A DNA stretch of 54,365 bases from Pedobacter borealis DSM 19626 (GTDB taxonomy: Bacteria; Bacteroidota; Bacteroidia; Sphingobacteriales; Sphingobacteriaceae), in NCBI RefSeq assembly GCF_000708285.2, contig NZ_JAUG01000022.1, forward strand, positions 1 to 54,365, in the 5' to 3' direction. Of the stretch, positions 43,173-52,062 are shown piece by piece. Below the pieces are notes generated by a model. The model was not told the DNA's origin. It saw only the letters and a program-made list of their open reading frames with translations, and searched no databases. Position 1 is the first letter of the stretch; each line of letters opens with the position of its first letter. Made by a program: the position numbers and the translations under genes.

Positions 43173-44129
43173 ATGTCACAAGAAAACGAACACGTTCAGT
43201 GTTTAATTATAGGTTCAGGTCCTGCAGGTTATACTGCTGCAATTTATGCTGCCAGAGCTGATTTAAAACCAATTATGTATACCGGTATGCAAGCCGGTGG
43301 GCAGCTTACGCAAACTACAGATGTAGAAAATTTTCCAGGTTACCCGCAAGGAATCATGGGGCCAGAAATGATGGAAGATTTCCGCAAACAGGCAGAGCGT
43401 TTTGGTACCGATATCCGTTTTGGTTATGTAAGTTCGGTAGATTTCTCTTCAACGCCACATAAAGTAGTGGTTGATGAAATTAAAACCATTACAGCAGATA
43501 CCGTAATTATTGCTACAGGCGCTACAGCAAAATGGCTGGGTTTACCAAGTGAGCAACAATACAATGGTTTTGGAGTTTCGGCCTGTGCCGTGTGCGATGG
43601 TTTCTTTTTTAAAGGACAAGATGTAGCCATAGTTGGTGCTGGAGACACTGCAGCGGAAGAAGCAACTTATTTAGCCAAATTGTGTAAAACCGTGCATTTA
43701 TTGGTTCGCAAAGACGAATTCAGAGCTTCTAAAGCAATGGTGAGCCGCGTGTTAGCTACACCGAATATTGTGGTGCATTACAATACCGAAACCCAGGAGA
43801 TTTTAGGTAACGGTAAAAATGTAACTGCGGTTAAAGTTTTAAATAATAAAACCGGTGTCGAATCTGATATCGCTGTAGAAGGTTTCTTCGTAGCTATTGG
43901 TCATAAACCAAATACCGATATTTTTAAAGGTCAGTTGGATATGGATGAAACGGGTTATTTAGCTACCAAACCAGGTTCTACTTTAACCAATATTGAAGGT
44001 GTTTTTGCCTGTGGCGATGTGCAGGATATGTATTACAGACAGGCGGTAACTGCTGCAGGTTCTGGATGTATGGCCGCGCTCGATGCCGAAAGGTACTTGG
44101 CTGCTAAAGAGCATCCTGTAGAAGCGTAA
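43173..44129 (+). CDS. trxB: Thioredoxin reductase
   Basis: Uses NADPH and FAD to reduce thioredoxin. The 318 residues have the FAD loop GSGPAGYTAAIYAARA, the redox-active C138 and C141 in SACAVCDGFF, the NADPH fold GAGDTAAEEATYLA, and the closing FACGDVQDMYYRQAVTAAGSG. Length and motifs are those of the low-molecular-weight bacterial enzyme. It has its own promoter and terminator and is monocistronic; no thioredoxin gene is adjacent. Confidence 0.96.
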   Translation: MSQENEHVQCLIIGSGPAGYTAAIYAARADLKPIMYTGMQAGGQLTQTTDVENFPGYPQGIMGPEMMEDFRKQAERFGTDIRFGYVSSVDFSSTPHKVVVDEIKTITADTVIIATGATAKWLGLPSEQQYNGFGVSACAVCDGFFFKGQDVAIVGAGDTAAEEATYLAKLCKTVHLLVRKDEFRASKAMVSRVLATPNIVVHYNTETQEILGNGKNVTAVKVLNNKTGVESDIAVEGFFVAIGHKPNTDIFKGQLDMDETGYLATKPGSTLTNIEGVFACGDVQDMYYRQAVTAAGSGCMAALDAERYLAAKEHPVEA

Positions 44130-44150
44130 AATATTTTAATGCAATTTTAA

Positions 44151-44184
44151 AAAGAGAAATCAGCAACGGTTTCTCTTTTTTTTT
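44151..44184 (+). terminator. Terminator of trxB
   Basis: AAAGAGAAA at 44151-44159 pairs with TTTCTCTTT at 44170-44178, followed by a T-run; 21 bp after the stop. Confidence 0.75.
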
Positions 44185-44837
44185 AAGTCGTCTTCTCGAC
44201 TGAAACGTAGTGGAATGGAGAGATCTATCAACGCTGATCTTGTTTCACTAGGCTTACAATTTCTCTTTTTTTTTGAAAGCAATTGCAGTGGTTCTTTTAT
44301 TGTTAGTCCTGCTTTGCGCTAAAAGTCCTCGCTGCGCTGTGGGCTTTCCGCTTCAATCAGGTTTAAATACTTGGGCTTCTGCTACTATTTAAAGTTGAAT
44401 AGCATGCTGCCTAGAATAATTCTTCTACGCTTTGCAGCCTCAAATAGTATAAATGGCTGTGCCATTTAAACCCGACAGTAGTGGCAGCTCCCGATTCTTC
44501 ATCGGGACTATAACGGATGGCGGGACTATCGTAACCTAAACGCTTCTGTACTTGATTTTCATAAAAGTAGTCGTCATTTCGACTGAAACGCAGTGAAATG
44601 GAGAAATCTGCTGTGTAGAAGCTATAAAATGTAGATTTAGCTTCGCTGAGCTTCGGGTTCTCGACTGCGTTGCACTCCGTTCGAAATGACGACCTTTTAT
44701 ATTTAGATTTATCTGCGTTATGCGGTGCAGTCAAACGGTTGATCTCGATTGTAACAAAAATGTGGGATTCGGAATCTGGCCATTATCTCTATCTTGGTTC
44801 AAATAATCAAATAAATCTATAAAAACCTAAACACAAC
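44185..44837. repeat. Long gene-free region packed with three repeat families
   Basis: In order: a half unit TCGACTGAAACGTAGTGGAA (44187-44260); the AGTCCTGCTTTGCGC unit (44305-44366) also seen at 36.7 kb; the CCGATTCTTCATCGG hairpin unit (44471-44515) shared with 9.19 and 52.64 kb; and a complete inverted-repeat unit 44572-44692 opening CGTCATTTCGACTGAAACGC and closing TTCGAAATGACG. A 107-codon open frame over these units is repeat-derived and not supported as a gene. Confidence 0.7.
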
Positions 44838-46748
44838 ATGAACAAAGCATTATCGATTTTTATTGGAGTATTAATCAGCACGAGTGCATTTGCGCAGAGT
44901 GATCCTAACCTGGGTATCATACCTGCACCTGTAGCCATTACCAGGGCGAACGGAAATTTCATTTTAGATAAAACCACGGTTTTAGTAAATCAAAGCATCG
45001 ACGGCGCAAAGATGGCTGATTTATTAAATGCTTTTATTGTTACCAAGGCAGGTTTTGCCTTACGTGAAACTAAAATTACCCAACCTAACCAAAAAGCAAT
45101 TGTTTTAACGTCTGTTGGAGCAGATCAATTGCCTGCTGAAGGTTACACGATTAAAGTTACCCCTAAACAAATTGTTTTAACAGGAAAAGGTGCAGGTCTG
45201 TTTTATGCGGTTCAATCTGCTATGCAGATGATGCCAGATAAAGTTGCCGATAAAATTACCATCCCGGCAGTTGATATTAACGATTATCCACGTTTTGCCT
45301 ACCGCGGAACCATGTTGGATGTAAGCCGTCATTTCTTTCCGATTTCTTTTATCAAAAAGTACATCGATCAGTTGGCTTATTACAAAATCAATACTTTCCA
45401 CTGGCATTTAACCGACGATCAGGGCTGGAGATTGGAAATTAAAAAATACCCAAAACTGGTAGAAATCGGTTCTTCACGTAATGGGACAATTATTGGCAAT
45501 TATCCAGGCAATGGCAATTATCTTACACCAGTTAAGGGATATTATACCCAAGAAGAAGCCAAAGACATTGTTAAATATGCAGCTGCTAAATACATTACGA
45601 TAATACCCGAAATTGAATTGCCTGGACATGCTTCTGCTGCAATTGCTGCTTATCCTGAATTAAGCTGTTTTCCTGACCGTGATACTTTTATCAGCGATAA
45701 AACACCATGGGCGGGTAGCAGGAAAGGTAAACAGGTACAACAAACCTGGGGCGTTTTTGATGATATTTTTGTGCCATCAGCCAATACTTTTACTTTTTTA
45801 GAGAATGTGTTAGATGAAGTGATTGCTATTTTCCCTTCTAAATACATCCATATTGGTGGTGATGAAGCACCTAAAACCTATTGGAAAGAATCTACTTTCT
45901 GCCAGAACCTAATGAAAGAGAAAGGTCTTAAAGATGAGCATGAATTACAGAGCTATTTTATTCAGACTATAGAAAAACATGTAAACGGAAAAGGACGTTC
46001 GATTATTGGTTGGGATGAGATTTTAGAAGGTGGTTTGGCGCCTAATGCGACAGTAATGAGCTGGAGAGGCGAAGATGGCGGAATTGCAGCTGCACAGCAA
46101 AAACACGATGTAATTATGACCCCAGGATCGATGGGTTTATATATCGACCACAAACAATCTAACTCTCCTGATGAGCCGGTAACCATTGGCGGATTTGCCC
46201 CTTACCAAAAGATTTATGCTTACGATCCGATTCCGAAAGTGTTAACTGCCGACGAAAGAAAATACATTAAAGGTGTACAGGCTAATATGTGGTCTGAGTA
46301 TATTAAAACCACAGCAAAAGCAGAAAATCACGCTTTCCCACGTTTATTGGCTTTATCTGAAATTGCGTGGTCGCCGGTTGAGCGTAAAGATTTAAAGAAT
46401 TTTTCTGAAGAACGTTTACCAGCTCATTTGGCCCGTTTAGATAAAATGAATGTTAATTTCTGGGTACCTACACCAATTGGTCAGAGCGATAAACCCTTAA
46501 CAGGCGGAGAATTTACAATTGATTTAAAAGCACCTGTAACCGGAGCTAAAATTTATTATTCGATTGATTTATCTCGTCCATCAGAAAATGCATTCTTGTA
46601 CACTGCGCCAATTAAAATTACAGTACCACAAGGCGAAAAAAGAGTATTAAAAACCATTGTTATTGCACCAAGTGGCAGAAGAAGTGTAACCACAGAAACG
46701 GTTTTAAATAACGGAGCACCCGAAGTTAAAACAGAAGCAAAGAAATAA
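44838..46748 (+). CDS. Beta-N-acetylhexosaminidase (glycoside hydrolase family 20), exported
   Basis: Removes terminal N-acetylglucosamine or N-acetylgalactosamine from glycans, perhaps chitin or peptidoglycan fragments. The 636 residues have a signal peptide ending AFAQ, the GH20b N-terminal domain (IIPAPVAITRANGNFILD), and the TIM barrel with FHWHLTDDQGWRLEIKKYP and the catalytic pair D342-E343 in HIGGDEAPKTYWKE. After the barrel is a short C-terminal beta domain with GGEFTIDLKAPVTGAKIYYS. Substrate specificity cannot be told from sequence. A lipoprotein gene follows at 60 bp. Confidence 0.95.
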   Translation: MNKALSIFIGVLISTSAFAQSDPNLGIIPAPVAITRANGNFILDKTTVLVNQSIDGAKMADLLNAFIVTKAGFALRETKITQPNQKAIVLTSVGADQLPAEGYTIKVTPKQIVLTGKGAGLFYAVQSAMQMMPDKVADKITIPAVDINDYPRFAYRGTMLDVSRHFFPISFIKKYIDQLAYYKINTFHWHLTDDQGWRLEIKKYPKLVEIGSSRNGTIIGNYPGNGNYLTPVKGYYTQEEAKDIVKYAAAKYITIIPEIELPGHASAAIAAYPELSCFPDRDTFISDKTPWAGSRKGKQVQQTWGVFDDIFVPSANTFTFLENVLDEVIAIFPSKYIHIGGDEAPKTYWKESTFCQNLMKEKGLKDEHELQSYFIQTIEKHVNGKGRSIIGWDEILEGGLAPNATVMSWRGEDGGIAAAQQKHDVIMTPGSMGLYIDHKQSNSPDEPVTIGGFAPYQKIYAYDPIPKVLTADERKYIKGVQANMWSEYIKTTAKAENHAFPRLLALSEIAWSPVERKDLKNFSEERLPAHLARLDKMNVNFWVPTPIGQSDKPLTGGEFTIDLKAPVTGAKIYYSIDLSRPSENAFLYTAPIKITVPQGEKRVLKTIVIAPSGRRSVTTETVLNNGAPEVKTEAKK

Positions 46749-46807
46749 AATGTTGCTTTAAAAGGCTAAAATACTTAATTTGGGGCAACCAAAACGTCCT
46801 AAATAGA

Positions 46808-47404
46808 ATGAAATTACAGAAATATACATTACAGCATCTCTTGTTAATAACAGGGATGCTGTTTTGTTTTGCATGCACAGAAGAAAAACCTAAAGAAATT
46901 AAGACAGAAACTGAAAAAGTGCAGAAAAACCCCTTCCGTTTTTATAAAGATATAGAAGTGAGGCCCGGATTAAATTTCGAAATTGTAAGCTGGGGAAAAG
47001 GGGTTGACTCTATTGGGGGGTATCAGATTCTTATGTCTGATTCTGTGCGTAATAATTACAGGTCGGCCGCCGTAGATCGTAAAGGTATTGTGATTGATGC
47101 CTGGAATATGGATTTAGACAATGATGGAAATCCTGAATTGTATATTCAGCTCTTAAGCAAAAAAACAGTTTCGGATTTAAATGTTTTTGAATACACGCGT
47201 GGCGATTTCAATAAAATCAGTTTCCCTTCTTTAAGTACCAGTCAAAAGAAAGGTTATAACGGTAACGATAATTTTTTTATTAAAAACGGCGACCTGTTCC
47301 GTTCTTTTCCGGCAAAAGACAATGCAGATAGTACTAAAACGATTACCAAGACCTACCAATATAAATTAAGTGGAAATAGTTTTTCTACAAGTGAGGTAAA
47401 GTAA
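46808..47404 (+). CDS. Hypothetical lipoprotein with calcium-binding-like repeat
   Basis: A signal with lipobox CFAC and a charged linker EEKPKEIKTETEKVQK precede about 160 soluble residues. The segment DLDNDGNPELY resembles a VCBS/FG-GAP-type DxDxDG loop. No enzyme motif is seen. It is downstream of the hexosaminidase but there is no evidence for shared function. A stutter sequence (AAGGTTTAGGG) follows the stop. Confidence 0.72.
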   Translation: MKLQKYTLQHLLLITGMLFCFACTEEKPKEIKTETEKVQKNPFRFYKDIEVRPGLNFEIVSWGKGVDSIGGYQILMSDSVRNNYRSAAVDRKGIVIDAWNMDLDNDGNPELYIQLLSKKTVSDLNVFEYTRGDFNKISFPSLSTSQKKGYNGNDNFFIKNGDLFRSFPAKDNADSTKTITKTYQYKLSGNSFSTSEVK

Positions 47405-47652
47405 GGTTTAGGGCAAAAGGTTGATGGTTTAGGATAAAAAGGCGTGACCATGAAGGATCGTTATCTTGAGAGGTTAGTTTTTGATAAAAACATTGGAGTG
47501 GATGACATCTACATACCGTAACGTCATTCCCAACTTGATTGGGAATCGTAATGCAATGGGCTTTAAGATTCCCGCCTGCGCGGGAATGACGACCACCACA
47601 CTAATTCGTCATCCTGAACTTGTTTCAGGATCTATCACGTAATTTAAAAACA
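47405..47652. repeat. Stutter sequence and two CGTCAT-type repeats
   Basis: 47522-47592 opens CGTCATTCCCAACTTGATTG with its own hairpin and closes CCCGCCTGCGCGGGAATGAC. 47608-47633 is CGTCATCCTGAACTTGTTTC followed by AGGATC. The last unit ends about 20 bp before the next ATG, so its hairpin will be near the start of that mRNA if transcribed from upstream. Confidence 0.6.
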
Positions 47653-48024
47653 ATGGACAACGAAAAATTTTTTATCATCGATCGGATCAGGAGCTTTAAA
47701 TATGCTTTTAACGGACTGAAACTGTTCTTCGTAAACGATCATAATGGTAGGGTTCATCTGTTTGCAGCAATCATTGCGATTGGCCTATCTTTTTACCTAA
47801 AAATTTCCAATTTGGAGTGGATTGCTATTTTATCTGTTATTTCTGCTGTTTTTGTGGCCGAAATTTTAAATTCTGCCCTCGAAAAACTGGCCGATGTGGT
47901 TTCTCCAGATTATCATCCAAAAATTAAAGTGATAAAAGATTTGGCTGCTGCTGCGGTTTTGGTGGCTGCATTTCTGTCGGTAGTGGTTGGTGCTATTATC
48001 TTTATTCCAAAACTATTTTTGTAA
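47653..48024 (+). CDS. dgkA: Diacylglycerol kinase-family protein (DgkA/undecaprenol kinase-like)
   Basis: A 123-residue membrane protein with helices around HLFAAIIAIGLSFYLKI, WIAILSVISAVFVAEILNSA and LAAAAVLVAAFLSVVVGAII. The sequence EILNSALEKLADVVSPDYHP contains the DgkA-family catalytic/metal pattern ENxxxExxxD-like (here LNSALEKLAD). Members phosphorylate diacylglycerol or, in many bacteria, undecaprenol. The start is the ATG reading MDNEKFF. A longer reading starts at a TTG inside a repeat and was rejected. The 3' end overlaps the DUF922 gene by 12 bp. Confidence 0.85.
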   Translation: MDNEKFFIIDRIRSFKYAFNGLKLFFVNDHNGRVHLFAAIIAIGLSFYLKISNLEWIAILSVISAVFVAEILNSALEKLADVVSPDYHPKIKVIKDLAAAAVLVAAFLSVVVGAIIFIPKLFL

Positions 48025-48579
48025 TTCGGCCATAGCAGCCCTCGATTCTTCAATCTTATCCTGAATAATGTCATCCCACCGGGCCTGCATTTTATGATTG
48101 CTGCCATGCTCGGTTTCTTCATCATAGTTACGTTGCATGGTGTCGAAATAATTGCTGATCTGATTGGCGAGTTCGGATATTTGGACTTTATAGTTGCTTA
48201 CAGCGTAGTTCCGGTTTTTTAATACCCTTTCAGCCTCCAATAATAAAACATACTGAATATCGGCGTGCCCTTGCTCGTGGTGTAAAAGACTTGCCCTAAT
48301 TTCGGGATCTTTAATTTTATCCCACTTAACCCACGATCTCGTTTTATCAATACTGACATCATTTTTAAGCTTAATGGCAACGCGATTACGGTAAACGGTA
48401 CTTTCGTAACTATATTTCCATGTCATTGCAGTCAGCGCAAAAAATGGCGAGCGCATATCGGCTTTTCCTTTAAAATGCGTTTCCCAATTCAATTGAATGG
48501 GGCCTGAAAAATCTTGTTTAAAAGCAAAAGTACATGGCAGTGCCAGCAAAAATAAAAGGGATATAATATGTCTTTTCAC
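48013..48579 (-). CDS. DUF922-like secreted zinc-protease-like protein
   Basis: The 188 residues begin with a signal (ISLLFLLALPCTFAF) and contain LLHHEQGHADIQ, an HExxH-type metal-binding motif (H-E-Q-G-H) typical of DUF922 predicted secreted zinc-dependent proteases. SWVKWDKIKDPEIRASLLHH places it correctly, and a helical EELANQISNYFD-like tail follows. The substrate and the activity are not shown. Probably periplasmic. It is convergent to dgkA with a 12-bp overlap. Confidence 0.82.
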   Translation of the reverse strand: MKRHIISLLFLLALPCTFAFKQDFSGPIQLNWETHFKGKADMRSPFFALTAMTWKYSYESTVYRNRVAIKLKNDVSIDKTRSWVKWDKIKDPEIRASLLHHEQGHADIQYVLLLEAERVLKNRNYAVSNYKVQISELANQISNYFDTMQRNYDEETEHGSNHKMQARWDDIIQDKIEESRAAMAELQK

Positions 48580-48698
48580 CTGTGTAATTTTAGTTTCAAC
48601 GCTGGTGAAGCTATCATGATTTAGTTATTCCGTTGTTAAATGGTATATCATGATGGTTTCATGTGTTGGTTTTTACAGTGAAAAAACCGTGCCTAAAA

Positions 48699-49298
48699 TT
48701 ATTCGGGGGTAGAAATCTGTCCGCTAATGCGCTCAAATTTCTCAATCAATAAAGCTATACGTTCTTTTTCCCTGCTCATCACAGCCTTTCTTAATATCGT
48801 TGAGCAAAATAACATCCAGATCGCTGTTAAGCCTACAGCTAAAACTTTTTGAACAGTGTTAAAGTGCGCAAGAATTTCTACAAAATAAAATATGATGCCC
48901 AATGAAAGCGCAATCATATAAAACCAATATAAAGAGTTGTAAAGTTTATAACGATTTAATTGATAGGTTTTTAGATTGTTTAAGTATTCGTGCGGGTGAG
49001 CGGTGAAATCAGTTTTAGAAATTAACCTGTAATCGCGGTACAGAATTAAGGTATATACGCCAATGGCGGTAATGGTGATGCTGATTCCTACGTGTGTAGT
49101 CCACGATTCGAAGTGAAAAAATATCCATAATGCAGCAGTGGTAATAAAGGATGCCAGCATCCCCAAAATGTTCAAAGCAGATTTTAGCTTTAATCCATTT
49201 ACTTCTTTCTTCGCTTGTTGCAGCATTTCATCAGCAGAAACCTTAACTTCTACCTCGTGCTTTTGCCACAACTCCTGTATTTGATCAAACGCTTGCAT
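48699..49298 (-). CDS. Membrane protein encoded with the ECF sigma factor (possible anti-sigma)
   Basis: Residues 1-40 are soluble and helical (QIQELWQKHEVEVKVSADEM), followed by four predicted membrane helices (NILGMLASFITTAALWIF, THVGISITITAIGVYTLILY, LYWFYMIALSLGIIFYFV, LAVGLTAIWMLFCSTIL) and a charged C-tail. It starts inside the sigma gene (14-bp overlap), so the two are made together. A soluble helical head on a membrane anchor fits an anti-sigma or signal partner, but no known anti-sigma domain is recognisable, so this is inference from context. Confidence 0.75.
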   Translation of the reverse strand: MQAFDQIQELWQKHEVEVKVSADEMLQQAKKEVNGLKLKSALNILGMLASFITTAALWIFFHFESWTTHVGISITITAIGVYTLILYRDYRLISKTDFTAHPHEYLNNLKTYQLNRYKLYNSLYWFYMIALSLGIIFYFVEILAHFNTVQKVLAVGLTAIWMLFCSTILRKAVMSREKERIALLIEKFERISGQISTPE

Positions 49299-49782
49299 AC
49301 TGGCTATATAGTTCTGTTAATTTTTGTTTAATGCGGTGAATTTTTACCCTCAAGTTGCCTTCGCTTATTCCAGATATGTCGGCAATTTCGTGGTATGGTA
49401 ATTCATCAAGTACCATTGTAATAATTAAACGGTCATTCTCTTCGAGCTTGGATATACATTTATAAAGTAGGGCAACCTGTTCATTTTTCTCTGAAAATTC
49501 CTCTATTTTATTTTCTATAATATTATCTGTTAATTCGTCTTTCGCCTGTCTTTTTTCTGATCTTAAATAAGTTAAACAAGTATTCACTGCAATTCTATAA
49601 ATCCACGTAGAAATTAAAGATTTGTTTCTGAACTTATCCAGATTTTGCCAAACCTTTAAAAAAGTTTCCTGTAGAAGATCGTTTGCAGCGTCGGTATCGC
49701 CAGTATAACCATAACATAAATGGAATATCTTTTTGGAATTTGAATCGAAGATCTCTTTAAATAACTTGTCTTTTTGTTCCAT
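49285..49782 (-). CDS. ECF RNA polymerase sigma factor (sigma-70 family)
   Basis: A compact 165-residue sigma factor with region 2 (YGYTGDTDAANDLLQETFLK, then VWQNLDKFRNKSLISTWIYR) and region 4 (LEENDRLIITMVLDELPYHE, then IADISGISEGNLRVKIHRIK). There is no region 1.1 or 3, as expected for extracytoplasmic-function sigma factors. It directs RNA polymerase to a regulon that cannot be read from this window. Its partner membrane gene overlaps the 3' end. Confidence 0.94.
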   Translation of the reverse strand: MEQKDKLFKEIFDSNSKKIFHLCYGYTGDTDAANDLLQETFLKVWQNLDKFRNKSLISTWIYRIAVNTCLTYLRSEKRQAKDELTDNIIENKIEEFSEKNEQVALLYKCISKLEENDRLIITMVLDELPYHEIADISGISEGNLRVKIHRIKQKLTELYSQYASV

Positions 49783-50067
49783 TTAGAGGTTTATAGTTGC
49801 GTTTTAGATGATGATGTGCATTTTTTGTTACACCAGAAATCAAAAATAATATATTTTTTAATGTGATTGACTTAAAAGTTCTTAACCACAGATACACACG
49901 GATTTTTACATCTGGGTGTATCTGTGGTTAAATTATTTCTGCTTTGCCGAATGGCTTAACTCAATTACGTTGATATATTTTTTAATCTCACCTGTTATCA
50001 AAATTTGTTACACGCCGTAAATATCGTAGTTTTACCAAATTAAGAGTACTACAAACTTTTTATATTC
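49783..50067. other. Intergenic region with a hairpin repeat
   Basis: 49882-49932 is an inverted repeat, TTAACCACAGATACACACGG at the left and TGTATCTGTGGTTAA at the right, of the family also at 39.7 and 52.8 kb. The remaining sequence carries the symporter promoter. No gene is seen. Confidence 0.6.
50005..50034 (+). promoter_or_regulatory. Putative symporter promoter (TTG-N19-TAGTTTTA)
   Basis: TTG at 50005-50007 and TAGTTTTA at 50027-50034 with a 19-bp spacer, one base off TAnnTTTG. Ends 33 bp upstream of the ATG. Confidence 0.45.
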
Positions 50068-51450
50068 ATGAAGAAAAACAAACTCACGCTTTTCATTTTC
50101 TTAGCGCTGATTGCGGGTATTGCATTGGGCTATATTTTAAATGTCAATTCAATCGATGTCTATAACCAGAAAATACTCACCGCCGATGCGAAAGTTAAAA
50201 GTATAGAGGTAAGCATTGCCAAAACTACCGATACCACCAGTATTGGTTATACACAGCTTAAAGCTGAAAGAAAAGCAAATGCTAAAATCAAAAAAGATAA
50301 CGAAGATATCAGGGAGAAAAAATTAGAATACTTTACGTTATTGAGCGATATCTTTCTTCGCCTGATTAAAATGATTGTTGCGCCATTGGTATTTACAACC
50401 TTAGTGGTTGGTGTAGCCAAAGTAGGCGACATTAAAGCTGTGGGTAGAATTGGTGGTAAAACATTGGGCTGGTTTTTGGCCATGTCGTTAATGTCGCTGG
50501 TACTGGGTATGATTTTGGTAAACTTATTCGAACCCGGAAGACATATGAAATTATCATTGCCCGATCAATTGGTAAATACGGGTATCCAGAAAGCATCGAT
50601 GAGTGTGAAAGATTTTATCGCACACGTTTTTCCAAAAAGTATTGCCGAATCGATGTCAACCAACGAAATTTTGCAGATTGTTGTATTCTCTTTATTCTTT
50701 GGCGTTGCCACAGCAGCTATTGGCGATTTAGGCCAGATTGTGATTAAAGCATTCGATGCCATTGCGCACGTAATCTTAAAAATGACCGGTTATGTGATGA
50801 ATTTCGCCCCTCTAGCGGTTTTTGGAGCCATGACCGCCATTGTGGCCAAACAAGGTTTGAATGTACTTAATACCTATGCCATATTTATAGGCGAATTCTA
50901 TCTGGGATTAGCCATACTATGGGCAGTGTTAATTTTCTTAGGCTTTTTGGTATTGAAAAAACGTATTTTCCGTTTGGTTAATGACATGAAAGAACCTGCA
51001 CTTCTGGCTTTCAGTACGGCAAGTAGCGAAGCAGCTTATCCAAAAACAATGATGCTTTTAGAGCGTTTTGGCTGTAAAGATAAAATTGTAAGTTTTGTAC
51101 TGCCATTGGGTTATTCATTCAATTTGGATGGATCAATGATGTACATGACCTTTGCTTCCTTATTTATTGCACAGGCTTATGGCATCCATTTGGGTTTCGA
51201 ACAGCAAATTTCGATGCTTTTAATCCTCATGTTAACCAGTAAAGGAATTGCTGGTGTACCAAGGGCATCGTTAGTGGTAATTGCCGGCACCATCGCGAGC
51301 TTTAATATTCCGGAAGCGGGATTAGCTTTGTTAATCGGTATCGATCCATTATTGGATATGGGCCGTTCTGCAACTAATGTTGTTGGCAATAGCATTGCAA
51401 CAGCAGTGGTAAGTAAGTGGGAAGGGGAGCTTAAGGAGTCATCAGTCTAG
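50068..51450 (+). CDS. Dicarboxylate/amino acid:cation symporter (DAACS/SDF family) with inserted loop
   Basis: A 460-residue glutamate/aspartate- or C4-dicarboxylate-type transporter. The core is conserved: FLRLIKMIVAPLVFTTLVVG at the second helix, hairpin 1 with STASSEAAYPKTM, the NLDGSMMYM sodium-site motif, and DPLLDMGRSATNVVGN with the substrate Arg/Asn. Between helix 1 (TLFIFLALIAGIALGYIL) and helix 2 there are about 63 residues (26-88), rich in Lys, Glu and Asp, that look like an extra periplasmic coiled coil. Such a long insert is not typical. The substrate cannot be told from sequence. Confidence 0.92.
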   Translation: MKKNKLTLFIFLALIAGIALGYILNVNSIDVYNQKILTADAKVKSIEVSIAKTTDTTSIGYTQLKAERKANAKIKKDNEDIREKKLEYFTLLSDIFLRLIKMIVAPLVFTTLVVGVAKVGDIKAVGRIGGKTLGWFLAMSLMSLVLGMILVNLFEPGRHMKLSLPDQLVNTGIQKASMSVKDFIAHVFPKSIAESMSTNEILQIVVFSLFFGVATAAIGDLGQIVIKAFDAIAHVILKMTGYVMNFAPLAVFGAMTAIVAKQGLNVLNTYAIFIGEFYLGLAILWAVLIFLGFLVLKKRIFRLVNDMKEPALLAFSTASSEAAYPKTMMLLERFGCKDKIVSFVLPLGYSFNLDGSMMYMTFASLFIAQAYGIHLGFEQQISMLLILMLTSKGIAGVPRASLVVIAGTIASFNIPEAGLALLIGIDPLLDMGRSATNVVGNSIATAVVSKWEGELKESSV

Positions 51451-51561
51451 AGTCGGTAGTCTTGAGTCTTATTCAATCATTCATTTAAACATTCAATAAC
51501 TCAATTATTCAATCAATCTCTCATTTCATAATTAAATATTCATTCAATAATTCAATATCAA
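51451..51561. repeat. Stutter sequence with ATTCAATAA repeats
   Basis: The stop is followed by stuttered GAGTC motifs (AGTCTAGAGTCGGTAGTCTT), then A/T-rich near-repeats of ATTCAAT (51474-51557). The last lies just before the GTG start of the next gene. Confidence 0.5.
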
Positions 51562-52062
51562 GTGTCAAGTAGAGGAAAAAAAATATTCTTAGCCATTACC
51601 ATTATCGTTCCAATGATCATTTATTGTTACATCTATTATAAACCTATAATACAGAATGCGCCCTTTAGAAAAAACGATTTTGTATCAATGGAATATAAAT
51701 GGGGAGTAAAAGATACCTTGGAGAACCATTATAATTCTGCAACAGGCGATTACCAGTATGTGAATAATGCAGATTCTGTGGTTCACAAAAAAATGTTCTT
51801 AAAAAGCGATGATATTCTGTATATGCATGCTAAAGCCAATGAAATTGGACTTTGGAATTTTCCTGATACTATTGGAAAGAAAAGTGCAAAAGCAATGGCA
51901 GTACCGCGTTACGATATTCTGTTTAGATATAAAGAGAAATCTAAGCACGTGATCATTTATGGCGATTTCGATGGTAACCCCAAATTATTGGATGCTGCAG
52001 TGCAAATGAGAAAAATTATTGATGGAACGTTAAATCAGGCTGAAAAGAGAACCGGGAAGTAG
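51562..52062 (+). CDS. Hypothetical membrane-anchored protein (166 aa, GTG start)
   Basis: I do not recognise the family. A single N-terminal hydrophobic segment (KIFLAITIIVPMIIYCYIYY) anchors about 130 soluble residues containing YKWGVKDTLENHYNSATG and AVPRYDILFRYKEKSK. The start is GTG, because the first in-frame ATG would remove most of the anchor. A basic MSSRGKK head precedes the anchor, fitting a cytosolic N-terminus with the bulk outside. No partner gene is evident. A strong hairpin follows 114 bp downstream. Confidence 0.6.
   Translation: MSSRGKKIFLAITIIVPMIIYCYIYYKPIIQNAPFRKNDFVSMEYKWGVKDTLENHYNSATGDYQYVNNADSVVHKKMFLKSDDILYMHAKANEIGLWNFPDTIGKKSAKAMAVPRYDILFRYKEKSKHVIIYGDFDGNPKLLDAAVQMRKIIDGTLNQAEKRTGK

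Noticed and set aside
44411..44734. A 107-codon open frame on the minus strand
   Set aside because: It runs through two inverted-repeat families that occur elsewhere in the window in non-coding positions; no domain or promoter.
47620..47652. An 11-codon extension of dgkA
   Set aside because: It starts at a TTG within a CGTCATCCTGAAC repeat unit.
51451..51561. ATTCAAT repeats considered as a CRISPR-like or iteron array
   Set aside because: Units are unequal, 7-10 bp, with no regular spacers, and no replication or cas gene is near.
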